Source: Silene latifolia (Eukaryota > Streptophyta > Magnoliopsida > Caryophyllales > Caryophyllaceae). Taken from it: 64,000 nt of DNA. The notes under the pieces were generated by a model. It was not told the DNA's origin. It did no database searches and saw only the letters and a program-made list of their open reading frames with translations. The stretch lies in NCBI RefSeq assembly GCF_048544455.1, contig NC_133531.1:63154099-63218098 (forward strand), given 5' to 3'. Each line of letters begins with the position of its first letter. Positions within the stretch are counted from its first letter, which is position 1. This document shows, piece by piece, positions 46,023 through 56,751 of the stretch. The translations under genes were made by a program, and so were the position numbers.

Positions 46023-47577
46023 AGCACTTGGAAATGGAGCTTGTGGCTCATATTAGGAAGAGGTTCATGTACCCTTACTTGTTGGGGTGAAGATGCTTCC
46101 CCTTGTTCCACTACCACTTCAATTTCATCTTCAACCACATCTTCCACTTCATGAACAATAGGAAGTGGCCTTGTCTTCTTAGGAGCTTTGGGTGCCTCTT
46201 CCAACTCTCTACCATTCCTCAAAGAGACCGCTTTTGCTTGTTCCTTGTTCGGTGGAGGAATGGTGTGATAAGGGAGACTCCCTCCTTGGTTGGGTTGGGA
46301 ATTGAGTGTAGTGAGGATTTGACCAACTTGGGTCTCAAGGTTAACAAACCTAGAGTCGGTGAGTCGGTTTTGTTGAAGCACGGCATTTTGAAATTCTTTG
46401 GTATTTTGTAGCAAGGCTTGGCTCTCTTTTTGCATTGTCATTTGACTCATAGCAAGTGTTTTCATCATTTCTTCCAAGGAATTTTGAGATTGGTTTTGAT
46501 TTTGATTTGGCTTTTGAAATGAAGAGTTTGAAGCCCCTTTTTGGTTTTGATTTTGGTTTTGATTTTGGTTTCCACCCCACCCCATATTTGGATGAGATCT
46601 CCAACCTTCATTGTAAGTGTTAGAATAGGGGTCAAACTTCCTAAAACCAATAGCCTTCACCGCTTCAATTGCTTCCTCCGTTTGCAAAGATGGACACCCA
46701 TCGGTGGGATGAGTTGGGTCATTACAAAGACCACAAAATTTCACATGAGAAGTACTCCCACCACCTTTTGTAAGTTCCTTCACCAAATTAGTGAGAAAGT
46801 CAACTTTATCCTCCATATGGTTTGAACCTTGCCTTGAAGAGAATGTTCCACTTGTCTTCTTAATTCTCCTCCCAAAATTCCTAGAGCTTCCTACCAACCT
46901 TTCAATCAACTCATTTGCTTCTTGGACCGACATGTATTCAATTCCACCTTGGGTGGCGGCCTTAATCATCCTAGCATCATCCTCAAGTAAACCACCACAA
47001 AAGTTCAAGAGAAGGTCGTGGTCGGTATACCCATGGTATGGGCAACTAGCAAGAAGTTGTTTAAACCTATCCCAATACTCATACAAGTTCTCCCCATCCA
47101 ATTGCTCAACATTACTTATTTCTTTCTTCAATTGAGATGAGAGGCTAGCGGGAAAATACTTTTCTAAGAAAGCCCTCTTCATTTGATTCCAAGTGGTGAT
47201 GCTCCCGGTAGGGAGATAATAAAGCCAATCATTGGCCGCGTCCTTGAGTGAGAAAGGAAAGGCCCTTAGTTGAAGTTGCTCATCGGTAACCCCATTAGGC
47301 TTCATGCTTGAGCAAACAACATGAAATTTGTTGAGATGCTTGTTGGGATCTTCCGTGCTAAGACCATGAAATTGGGGCAATTGGTGAATGAGCCCGGACT
47401 TCAATTCAAAGGTGGCGTTTTCCGCCAAGGCCGGAAAGGAGATACACAAGGGTACTTGTGTGAGATCCGGGGCGGTAAGTTCCTTAATAGTTCTAGGCCG
47501 TGGTGGGTTCTCTCTTTCACCATGCCCAAGTGGTTGTCCGTCCTCACGATCACCCATGATGATTTGAATGGGTATGG
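46019..47577 (-). pseudogene. Athila gag, main part (5' end displaced by copia)
   Basis: The Retrotrans_gag capsid region includes LPQFHGLSTEDPNKHLNKF, WLYYLPTGSITTWNQMKRAF and GENLYEYWDRFKQLL. A CCHC knuckle CGLCNDPTHPTDGC lies at about 46735-46695, and an Asn/Gln-rich stretch (NQNQNQNQ) follows. The frame stops at 46019 after an apparent one-base indel near 46041-46050, since the neighbouring frame there runs directly into pol. The upstream end is cut at 47577 by the copia insertion; the N-terminus lies at 56416-56592. Confidence 0.88.
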
Positions 47578-48566
47578 TGTAGGGTAATATCCGTATAAGA
47601 CCCTTTAAATTTAAGGATTATAACGTAAATTTAATACGTGATTTATAGTCATAAAACGAAAAACATAATGAAACGATAAAGATCAAGGAATAACCTTCGG
47701 TCCTAGTGCAATTCGGCAATGAGAGATCAAAGTAGACCTCCTCCTAATTGTTGCACCCAAGATTGTCCGAGAAATGCCCTTGTGCTAGAATGAATCCTCT
47801 AATTGCCTTGCAATATTGAGAGGATTGATTTGTGAGTTTTTGTTGGATGAGAGATCCGAATTTTGAGAGGCACTTTCTCAAAACCCTAATTATTTTCTCC
47901 AAATGATTGATTAGGTTAAGCAAGAGAAGAGACTCTCTTTTGATCTCCTAATCTCGGCCAAACCGAGTGGATCAAGGGGAAGTGGGCTTCCACTTCCTCT
48001 TAACTTTAACTCGTGGTCTGGTTCATAATTCGCTAAGTGTATATGACGCGGTTTCATTATAAACTGTCATCGGTTATCGGAAATTAAGGCATCAACTAAT
48101 AATACGGGTTAGTTGAATTATTAATACGTGTCCGACAAAGACAATATCGTATAATTAATTTATCCAATATACATTAATCAAATATAAATCGCTTATATTT
48201 AATTTTTACGAATTAATCGCTTAATCCGCCTTAGCCATTATTATTTAATCAGTATTAAATAAAATATCTCAACATCACATTTTGACTAATTATTAGTCAA
48301 ATAACTCGACTAATGGTTAGTCAAAATTGGCATCTACATGACTGTATTTTCATACCGTCACATCTCTCAAACGTATCCTATAGGTGTGACTTTTAGGGAC
48401 CATTTGATCACCGCCATCTGCATGACAATAACGTCAAACTTATCTAGCAAGCCAACCGTTATTGATAAACGTGGATCAACTGATAATAATACCAAAAGTA
48501 TGCCCTTTGATCCTTTTAGAGATTTATAAGTCCTTGCACTAACTGTTAAGGACACCAACCCCAACA
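47578..48566 (-). repeat. 3' LTR of the copia element (left)
   Basis: It starts TGTAGGGTAATATCC and ends CCAACCCCAACA; length 989 bp. It matches 55427-56415 with a few substitutions and 1-bp indels. Confidence 0.95.
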
Positions 48567-48672
48567 AGCTCCCACTTGTCCGTACAAGTGTATGTGCAAT
48601 GACGTTATCCGCACTAACTGGAGGACACAAGCTCCAACAAACTCCCACTTGTCCGTACAAGTGTATGTGCGA
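48567..48672 (-). repeat. PPT region with a duplicated LTR-end/PPT segment
   Basis: CTCCCACTTGTCCGTACAAG (PPT on the minus strand AAGTGGGAG) occurs directly inside the LTR (48569-) and again at 48642-. The second copy is preceded by GCACTAACTGGAGGACACAAGC, a diverged copy of the LTR terminus GCACTAACTGTTAAGGACACC. The LTR-start/PPT junction is therefore repeated at about a 75-bp interval. Confidence 0.75.
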
Positions 48673-49426
48673 TAACCGATTCTCATATTCATTTAAAATT
48701 TCTCCCACTCAATGTAAAACAATTTGCAGATCTGGATCCGCAAAGGTCGTATTTTACAATCAATCTGTATCTAGAGTGGTTTCCCCGACTAGAGAGTAAC
48801 TTAACTGATAAAACGAATCCGTATCCGAGCATGGCCATGCATTTCGATTCTGACTCCTCGAGTGGCCCCGAGAAATATCGAGTACCGATAAAGGTGAATA
48901 TTTCCTTCAACTCGACTCCTTCCGATCTAAGCACGGCATGAAATGACCCAGAAAAAATCTACTTGGCCCCGTTACGAATGATCGTGAGAAAGAAACCAAA
49001 GTCACCCAAAATCTGCCTTAGTCTCAAGAGACAGTCGATAGTCAAAAGAATCGACTCTTAGGATCACCATGGAGGTCCTATCCACGACCGGGCACCGAAT
49101 GTTATAAAACATTTAGGACTCCACGTCGATGTCACAATTGTGTCCTACGAGATATCCGTATAAATCGCCTCTGTGATTGGTCAGTCAACCTGTTGACTTA
49201 TGGCTAGTTGAACCCACCATCAACCAACGTCACAAAATAATTACCTTGAGTTATCAGCTCACGTGGGCAATTAAGGACCAAAAATATAATGTTTGTTCAG
49301 TTCACTTTGTGGTGTTCAAAATTTGTCGTACAAATCCACATGAAAAAGAAAATATATATATAAAATATCAAAACGATGATGTCGTATAGAGTACAAAGGA
49401 GAATGAATCTAATCCATAAAAGAGTA
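48673..49426 (-). other. Copia 3' noncoding region
   Basis: No coding frame is supported between the RNase H stop (49427) and the PPT repeats. Confidence 0.5.
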
Positions 49427-49935
49427 CTACAACTTAGGAACACGTTTAATTCCCATGGAATTAACGTGCCCTTCATGCTTATCTTGTCGTAATGGTTTAG
49501 TGAGAGGATCTGCTATGTTATCATCTGTAGCAATCTTTTCTATCACTACTTCCTTTTGCTCCACGTAATCTCGGATTAGATGAGCTTTCCGTTGTACATG
49601 TCTAGACTTGTTGCTAGACTTTGGCTCCTTAGCTTGGAAGATGGCACCACTATTGTCGCAATAGATGGTGATCGGGTCATTCGAACTAGGCACTACAGAT
49701 AGTCCATGTAAGAATTGACGCATCCATATCGCTTCCTTTGTTGCTTCAGACGCGGCATAATACTCGGACTCGTCGTAGAATGTAACAGATTTGTTTGGAA
49801 CTCTTCAGTGATCGCAGCGCCATTAAGAGTGAAAACGAATCCAGACTGAGATTTCGAGTCATCTCGATCCGTTTGGAAGCTAGCATCTGCGTAACCGGTT
49901 GCGCATAGCTTTTTAGGGCCTCCATAAGTCAATGC
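49427..49935 (-). pseudogene. Copia RNase H
   Basis: The first segment (49932-49693) has GYADASFQTDRDDSKSQSGF, the catalytic YADA block of copia RNase H. The second (49723-49427) has ITIYCDNSGAIFQAKEP, then HVQRKAHLIRDYV, ending DPLTKPL. They are in different frames (break near 49700-49790). A TAA at about 49936 also cuts this domain from RT, just after ILKYLRRTKD. Confidence 0.88.
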
Positions 49936-51939
49936 CTAATCTTTAGTCCTCCGTAGGTACTTAAGAATGTTCTTGACAGCCAGCCAATGTGATTCACCTG
50001 GATGCTGTTGGAATCGACTTGTCATACTCAATGCATATGCCACGTCCGGACGTGTGCATATCATGGCATACATGATAGATCCTATTGCCGAAGCATAAGG
50101 AATCCGTGTCATGCGCTCTTTCTCTTCCGGTGTCTCTGGTGACTGAGACTTGCTCAAATGCACCCCTGGAGCCATAGGAAGAAACCCCTTCTTGGAGTTA
50201 GTCATGCTGAATCTCTCTAGGACTTTGTCTATGTAAGACTCCTGACTGAGAGATAACATCCGTCGTGATCTATCTCGATAGATACGGATGCCAAGAATTC
50301 TTTGTGCCTCACCCAGATCTTTCATCTGGAAATGGTTTTTCAACCATACTTTTACCGAAGTTAAGAGAGGTATGTCATTCCCAATCAGGAGTATGTCGTC
50401 AACATACAATATTAGGAAGACAATCTTGCTCCCACTCGACTTGATATATAGACATGGTTCCTCGACCGATCGAGTAAATCCATTTTCTTTAATCACTTGG
50501 TCGAAGCGATGATTCCAACTCCTTGATGCTTGCTTAAGTCCATAAATGGAACGCTTAAGCTTGCACACTTTCTTAGGATGTTCTGGATCGATGAAACCTT
50601 CGGGTTGTACCATGTACAACTCTTCCTCCAAAAAACCGTTTAAGAAGGCGGTTTTCACATCCATTTGCCAAATTTCATAGTCATGAAAAGCGGCAATCGC
50701 TAAGATAATCCGAATGGAACGCAGCATGACTACGGGTGCAAAAATCTCATCGTAGTGCAAACCTGACACTTGGGTGAAACCTTTAGCAACTAGTCGTGCT
50801 TTGTAGATATCTTGTTGACCTTCCACATAATGCTTTATCTTGTAAAGCCATTTGCATTGAAGGGGACGAACCTTAGCAGGTAAGTCAACAAGATCCCACA
50901 CGTTGTTCTCATACATGGAGTCCATCTCGGATCGCATGGCCTCAAGCCATAGCTTTGAGTCGGAACTAGTCATGGCACCTTTATAGGTTGCGGGTTCACT
51001 ACTCGTTAAGAGTAGAACGTCATCTATGTCATGTTCCTCGACCATACCAATGTATCTGTCTGGAGGAATAGAGACTCTTCCCGACCTCCTAGGTTCCTCA
51101 GGAATGTTAACCGCAGCCTGGATTGAAGGAATAGGTTCCTCCAACAGTTGCTCGGTACTTGGCTCTGGAATCTCCGACAGTTCGAAGGTTCTATCACTCT
51201 TTGCATTCTCGAGAAATTCCTTCTCTAAGAATGTCGCACTAGCCGCAACAAAAACACGTTGTTCGGTTGGCGAATAAAAGTAATGACCAAGCGTTCCTTT
51301 AGGATAGCCTATAAAGTATGTCTTGACCGATCGCGGGCCGAGCTTATCCTCGTGTCTCCACTTGACATAAGCCTCGCAGCCCCAAACCCGTATAAAGGAC
51401 AAGTTAGGGACCGTTCCCTTCCATAGTTCATATGGAGTCTTGTCAATGACTTTAGACGGACTTGATTTAAGTATTAGAGCAGCCGACAGAAGAGCATAAC
51501 CCCATAATGAGTCAGGCAACACGGTGTGACTCATCATGGATCGAACCATATCAAGTAAAGTTCGATTTCTCCGTTCGGACACACCATTCAATTGAGGTGT
51601 TCCAGGTGGAGTTAACTGTAGGGCAATCCCACAGTCTTTAAGGTGTTGATCAAACTCGTGAGAAAGATACTCGCCACCACGATCCGAACGCAGTGTTTTA
51701 ATCTTTCTACCCAATAGGTTATGTACCCTATTCTGGTATTCCTTGAATTTCTCAAAGGATTCACTTTTGTGCTTCATTAAGTAGACATAGCCATATCTAC
51801 TTAAATCGTCCGTGAAAGTGATGAAATACCTATAGCCTTCTCGTGCGGTGATTGACATAGGACCACATACATCCGTGTGTATGAGTCCTAATAGGTCAGC
51901 AGCGCGCATTCCAACACCTTTGAAGGAAATCCGAGTCAT
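49936..51939 (-). CDS. Copia integrase core and reverse transcriptase (667 codons open)
   Basis: Integrase has Asp in IHTDVCGPM, Asp in RSDRGGEY and Glu in NGVSERRNRT, followed by the copia-type insert with RVWGCEAYVKWR. The RT starts at about WLEAMRSEMDSMYEN and has KARLVAKGFTQ, QMDVKTAFLNGFLEEELYM, and the active site ILYVDDILLIGND with both Asp present. It is separated by breaks from the upstream GAG-pre-integrase zinc region and the downstream RNase H. This is the best preserved part of the element. Confidence 0.92.
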   Translation of the reverse strand: MTRISFKGVGMRAADLLGLIHTDVCGPMSITAREGYRYFITFTDDLSRYGYVYLMKHKSESFEKFKEYQNRVHNLLGRKIKTLRSDRGGEYLSHEFDQHLKDCGIALQLTPPGTPQLNGVSERRNRTLLDMVRSMMSHTVLPDSLWGYALLSAALILKSSPSKVIDKTPYELWKGTVPNLSFIRVWGCEAYVKWRHEDKLGPRSVKTYFIGYPKGTLGHYFYSPTEQRVFVAASATFLEKEFLENAKSDRTFELSEIPEPSTEQLLEEPIPSIQAAVNIPEEPRRSGRVSIPPDRYIGMVEEHDIDDVLLLTSSEPATYKGAMTSSDSKLWLEAMRSEMDSMYENNVWDLVDLPAKVRPLQCKWLYKIKHYVEGQQDIYKARLVAKGFTQVSGLHYDEIFAPVVMLRSIRIILAIAAFHDYEIWQMDVKTAFLNGFLEEELYMVQPEGFIDPEHPKKVCKLKRSIYGLKQASRSWNHRFDQVIKENGFTRSVEEPCLYIKSSGSKIVFLILYVDDILLIGNDIPLLTSVKVWLKNHFQMKDLGEAQRILGIRIYRDRSRRMLSLSQESYIDKVLERFSMTNSKKGFLPMAPGVHLSKSQSPETPEEKERMTRIPYASAIGSIMYAMICTRPDVAYALSMTSRFQQHPGESHWLAVKNILKYLRRTKD

Positions 51940-52154
51940 CTTACCGATGAGACATGATTCACACGTGCCAAATGATTGAAAATCAAAGGCCGAGATAGCT
52001 CCATTCTTGATGAGTACATTTTAACGCGTTTCTCATTAATGTGTCCCATACGGCAGTGCCATAGATACGTTTGATCTTTGTCACCAACCTTTAACTTTTT
52101 ATTCATTACGTGTAATATTTCGGTGGTCCGATCTAAAACATAAATTCCGTTCAT
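51936..52154 (-). pseudogene. Copia GAG-pre-integrase segment
   Basis: GIYVLDRTTEILHVMNKKLK is followed by YLWHCRMGHINEKRVK, the His-x4-His part of the integrase zinc finger. The Cys pair that should follow lies in another frame, so the finger is broken near 51960-52020. Confidence 0.8.
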
Positions 52155-52164
52155 GGAGATCGCC

Positions 52165-52629
52165 TTAGTAAATCATATTGTGTAATGAGAAAATGCAAGT
52201 ATTATTTTCTATTACAAATGAAAAACCAAGTTTATCAAGTGCAGAAACTGAAATAATGTTTTTGGAAAGACTAGGTACATAATAGCAGTCATATAATGAC
52301 AACTCAAATCCGCTAGGAAGTTGGATCACATATGTCCCCTTTGAGATGGCAGCCACTCTTGCTCCATTCCCAACACGCAGGTCCACCTCACCCTTTACGA
52401 GGGGTTCGATGTTTCGGAGCCCCTGCACATGATTACACAGATGAGAACCACAACCAGTATCAAGTACCCAAGTTCCGTAACTTGCGTGGTTAATCTCAAT
52501 CATATGAATAAAAGTAGAAGAGAGAGAAGACATACCAACAGGTTTAACACGACCTGCCTTTAAGTCCTCATGATAAACAGGACATGTACGCCTCCAATGC
52601 CCAGTCTTGTGGCAATGATGGCACTCCAT
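52165..52629 (-). pseudogene. Copia gag zinc knuckle and aspartic protease
   Basis: MECHHCHKTGHWRRTC gives the CCHC nucleocapsid knuckle. Protease starts at WVLDTGCGSHLC (DTG present), with LRVGNGARVAA and YYVPSLSKNIISVS, which are typical copia blocks. It stops at 52165, ahead of the next pol segment. Confidence 0.88.
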
Positions 52630-53460
52630 GTTTTCATTCTTACTCTTTATCGCGCCTGATGAGGTGCTCGACTCACCAGGCCCACTCTTACCCGAACCCG
52701 ACTTCTTGAACTTCGGTTTACCTCGCTAGGTTTGCACGAGCTTTGCCCTTACCTTTCCCCTTGTTTGACACAACGAGAACATCTTATTTCAAGCTCCCAC
52801 TGAACTTCATGTCCTTCTCGGTCTGTACGAGAAGGGAGTGCGGTTCATGTGGAGTTTTCTTCAAATAATTCATATAGTAATTCGCTCTAAATTGCGAAAA
52901 ACCATCGTGGAGTGAATGAAGCATGCGGTCGATAACAATGTTCTCGCTGATGTTACAATTAAAGGTCTCCAGCTTCTCGACATTCTCAATCATGCTGAGA
53001 ATGTGTGGGCTAACTGGTTGGCCCTTCTGGAGTCTCGCATCAAAGAAGCGAGTGGTATGCTCATAGGTCACGATTCTCGGTGCTTTCGAGAATTCCTTGG
53101 TGAGCGTGGTGAAAATCTTGTTTGCACCATGGGCTATGAAGCGTTTCTGCAAATTGGGTTCCATTGCAAAAATGAGTACGTTTTTAATCGCACCCGCTTC
53201 CATACATAAATCATTAAACTTGGTGATTTCAGCAGCTCTAGCCGTGGGACCTGGGTTTGCCGGGATGGGCTCTAATAGATATTTGAGCTTCCGTCGCCAG
53301 CGGCAGCATTCCGTAATCTTTGCCTCCCAATCCGCGAAGTTTGATCCATCATTCTTGATCGAGTAGACCGATTCATCCGATTCATGAAGATCCGAAGCCA
53401 GGACTCACGGTCCAATGTGGCACTTGGCATTGGGTTATCAGAGAACACTGACCATTTGTT
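52630..53460 (-). pseudogene. Copia gag (UBN2-type)
   Basis: The open segment (53203-52784) has MEAGAIKNVLIFAMEPNLQK, then RFFDARLQKGQPVSPHILSMIENVEKLE, characteristic of copia UBN2 gag. The N-terminal part (about 53460-53210) is readable in a second frame (ARAAEITKFNDLC) and is separated by a break. Another break near 52780-52690 precedes the zinc knuckle. Confidence 0.85.
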
Positions 53461-55408
53461 ATTAGCAGTTAAAAAGTTCGTGATCTATAAAAAAGAAAGA
53501 AAAACAAGAACGAAATAAGCAACTCATCGAGGTGATTTAAGTCTATTTTAAAATTCATTTTAACGTGTAGACTCTCGCACTTGCATAATTGATCTCCCTC
53601 AAGAATGATACAAGTGATCCCAAGACTCAATTTCCGTAAATTGATAAGCCAACTGTTTATCTAATTCTTCCGTAAGAACTCTTGGTCGATAGATTTCCGT
53701 AAATCCTATCTATAGTCCACCATAGTCACAGGATCGTACGAGTGACCATAGTGTTGAGATAAAATAAGTCAATCAGTTCCAACTTACCCGACGTAGAAGG
53801 GGTTATATTATGCCTACCGACGAAGAAGGGACTCATTGGAGTTTGACCTATAAAGACCGTTCTCAATTTTGGTTTATACGAGGAAGATCCCATCAACTAA
53901 ATTGTAATTCATATTAAGTGAACTAATAACTAGCGTCTGCGTGAATGAATTAATTTGGGTGATGGCTTAAAAAAAAACGTGTGACATGAGAATGTCAAAA
54001 AAAACTAACTCGTGACCTTTATATGTGTCAGTTTTCATGCAATAATTAGGTGGTTTGGTTTTTAGGCGGAATATGATGCATATTATCGTTACGAAATTAA
54101 ATAAAAAGACTGCAATACGTAAATAAAAATTTCCTAGTGTGGTCTATCCTAATAAAAAGAACATAAAACAACTTTGGAATCCACCGTTGGACCCGAGAAG
54201 CTTGTCTTGATGTTCCATCTTGATCCATGTAGCGGGAGTGAGCATCCGGTCTCCATCTTTGGTCTTCTCAAAAATTACAATTTAAAATTTACAAATATAA
54301 ACCTATTTACATTCTAAATAAAAACTGTAATTAAAAGAAATAAAAATGGAGATACGAGATCTCAAAATACAACCAAGACCGTGTTCCATCATTTCGGTAA
54401 CACGTTCTACTAAGGCCACACTAAGTTACAACTGATGGTAAAAATAAATACGTAATAAAAGGCATTCAAAAACATTCAAAATTAACGATAAATAAAATGC
54501 ATCAACTAAATTAAATTTATTCGTGACATAATTCCGTAATTATGTTAAATTTATCCAAACCACCAAAGATAATTAAAATTACATGACAAAACCGCTTTAG
54601 TCAAGTTAATTTTAATCCGAGATAATCCGTTACAATAAATCGTTTTAAAGTAACTTAATTTTACGTGGGTGAACCGTTTCACTATCAAGCGAGAGCATAA
54701 AAACCGTTTTATGCATAAAAAGGGGCGGAAAGAAAAAAAAACAGAATTTTTTTTTTCTTTTACTGTTGGGCGTGAACAGTACCCATGAATTTTTTTTTTT
54801 TTTTTTTAAATGCTGTAAGCCGAGAGCATCAAAAGGCGAGAAAAAAAAAATACACGGCTCAAAACCGTGAGCAACAAAAGATCAAAACAAAACGGTTTGA
54901 TAAAACACAATTGCAATTTTAATCTAATCCGTATAGAAATCAAACTACAATTGTTACATCTTCAACATATTGCAATAATTATCGGTTAAAATTACAACAT
55001 GTGAAGAACGAATGAAAACTAGAGATCGAATGATCTAACAAAAAATGTGTGGCACGCATAACGATGCAAAAAAACAGAAAAACAGGCCGTGTTCATGAAG
55101 GCCACACGGTTTTCTAAAATTTTGCCACACGAAATTTTGTGCAATCATTTTGATCGATCTTTAACATATTGCAATGAATATCGATTACAATACAATATGC
55201 AAAGATCGAAAATGAAAACAAAACAAAAGACAAACATCACCGTGTAAACTTGACACGGATCCCAAGGCACAAAAAAAAACGCAGCAAAAGCAGCCAAAAA
55301 AAAAAATAAATGCCGAGGGAAAAAAAATTTTCAGCCGTGAGAAAATTTTGCATCAAAAATTAATCGATCCACTTCGTTTGATGAAAAACACATAGAAAAT
55401 TTACGTGG
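53461..55408 (-). other. Long noncoding leader of the copia element
   Basis: Nearly 2 kb lies between the PBS and gag with no open frame, A-rich, with several A or T homopolymers (54747-54806, 54840-54850). CACGGTTT/AAACCGTG words recur (about 54855-54895 and 55085-55110). It could contain packaging signals, but none is recognisable. Confidence 0.5.
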
Positions 55409-55424
55409 CCTGGCTCTGATACCA
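55409..55424 (-). other. Primer binding site of the copia element (initiator tRNA-Met)
   Basis: On the minus strand TGGTATCAGAGCCAGG lies 2 bp inside the 5' LTR. It is the standard complement of the plant initiator tRNA-Met 3' end. Confidence 0.93.
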
Positions 55425-55426
55425 CT

Positions 55427-56415
55427 TGTATGGTAATATCCGTATAAGACCCTTTAAATTTAAGGATTATAACGTAAATTTAATACGTGATTTATAGTCA
55501 TAAAACGAAAACATAATGAAACGATAAAGATCAAGGAATAACCTTCGGTCCTAGTGCAATTCGGCAATGAGAGATCAAAGTAGACCTCCTCCTAATTGTT
55601 GCACCCAAGATTGTCCGAGAAATGCCCTTGTGCTAGAATGAATCCTCTACTTGCCTTGCAATATTGAGAGGATTGATTTGTGAGTTTTTGTTGGATGAGA
55701 GATCCGAATTTTGAGAGGCACTTTCTCAAAACCCTAATTATTTTCTCCAAATGATTGATTAGGTTAAGCAAGAGAAGAGACTCTCTTTTGATCTCCTAAT
55801 CTCGGCCAAACCGAGTGGATCAAGGGGAAGTGGGCTTCCACTTCCTCTTAACTTTAACTCGTGGTCTGGTTCATAATTCGCTAAGTGTATATGACGCGGT
55901 TTCATTATAAACTGTCATCGGTTATCGGAAATTAAGGCATCAACTAATAATACGGGTTAGTTGAATTATTAATACGTGTCCGACAAAGACAATATCGTAT
56001 AATTAATTTATCCAATATACATTAATCAAATATAAATCGCTTATATTTAATTTTACGAATTAACTGCTTAATCCGCCTTAGCCATTATTATTTAATCTGT
56101 ATTAAATAAAATATCTCAACATCACATTTTGACTAATTATTAGTCAAATAACTCAGACTAACTGGTTAGTCAAAATTGGCATCTACATGACTGTATTTTC
56201 ATACCGTCACATCTCTCAAACGTATCCTATAGGTGTGACTTTTAGGGACCATTTGATCACCGCCATCTGTATGACAATAACGTCAAACTTATCTAGCAAG
56301 CCAACCGTTATTGATAAACGTGGATCAACTGATAATAATACCAAAAGTAGGCCCTTTGATCCTTTTAGAGATTTATAAGTCCTTGCACTAACTGTTAAGG
56401 ACACCAACCCCAACA
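55427..56415 (-). repeat. 5' LTR of the copia element (right)
   Basis: 989 bp, starting TGTATGGTAATATCC and ending CCAACCCCAACA. It is followed by the duplication TATGG. The promoter for the element should lie here. Confidence 0.95.
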
Positions 56416-56592
56416 TATGGGTTGTTCAAAAGGGATGTTGTTATCTTCTCTTTGGTCTTGTTGAAAACCGGGATCAATTTCTTCAATAACCGGGTTGTCT
56501 CTTCTAATACCTCCTCCTATCCAAGCAAGTGATCTTTGAATCTCCGGGTCGAAAGGAAAAAGTGGTTCTCTTGAATTCCTAGTATTGACCAT
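56416..56592 (-). pseudogene. Athila gag N-terminal fragment
   Basis: It starts MVNTRNSREPLFPFDPEIQR at 56592, the typical beginning of Athila gag, and is cut after about 59 codons by the copia insertion at 56415/56416. The reading frame agrees with the frame on the other side (47577) once one TATGG copy is discounted, so gag was open here before the insertion. Confidence 0.85.
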
Positions 56593-56728
56593 AAACAATT
56601 CTACACAAGTGCACACAATCAAAAGGTTCACACAAGTAAAGAATAAGACACTATCAACAAGAAACAAAGACTAACTAACACAACTATCCTAAAAACACAA
56701 TTAACAAACACTAGCAAAACCGTTACCC
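56593..56728 (-). other. Athila leader between PBS and gag
   Basis: A short A/T-rich leader of about 135 bp. No motif seen. Confidence 0.5.
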
Positions 56729-56746
56729 TCCCCGGCAACGGCGCCA
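56729..56746 (-). other. Primer binding site of the Athila element (tRNA-Asp)
   Basis: On the minus strand TGGCGCCGTTGCCGGGGA lies 5 bp inside the 5' LTR. It is complementary over 18 bp to the 3' end of plant tRNA-Asp, the known Athila primer type. Confidence 0.9.
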
Positions 56747-56751
56747 AAATT

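Larger units (their letters stand above)
47578..56415 (-). mobile_element. Ty1/copia element nested in Athila gag, 8.8 kb
   Basis: Two 989-bp LTRs (TGTA...CAACA) are flanked by TATGG at 47573-47577 and 56416-56420. The minus-strand order is 5' LTR, initiator-Met PBS, a leader of about 2 kb, gag, protease, integrase, RT, RNase H, PPT and 3' LTR; integrase before RT is the copia order. LTRs differ at about ten positions by eye. Gag, protease-integrase and RNase H carry breaks, while the integrase-RT frame is open over 667 codons. Confidence 0.93.

Noticed and set aside
56729-56746. Partial tRNA-Asp gene
   Set aside because: Only the 18-nt 3' end complement occurs and it sits at an LTR boundary, so it is a primer binding site.
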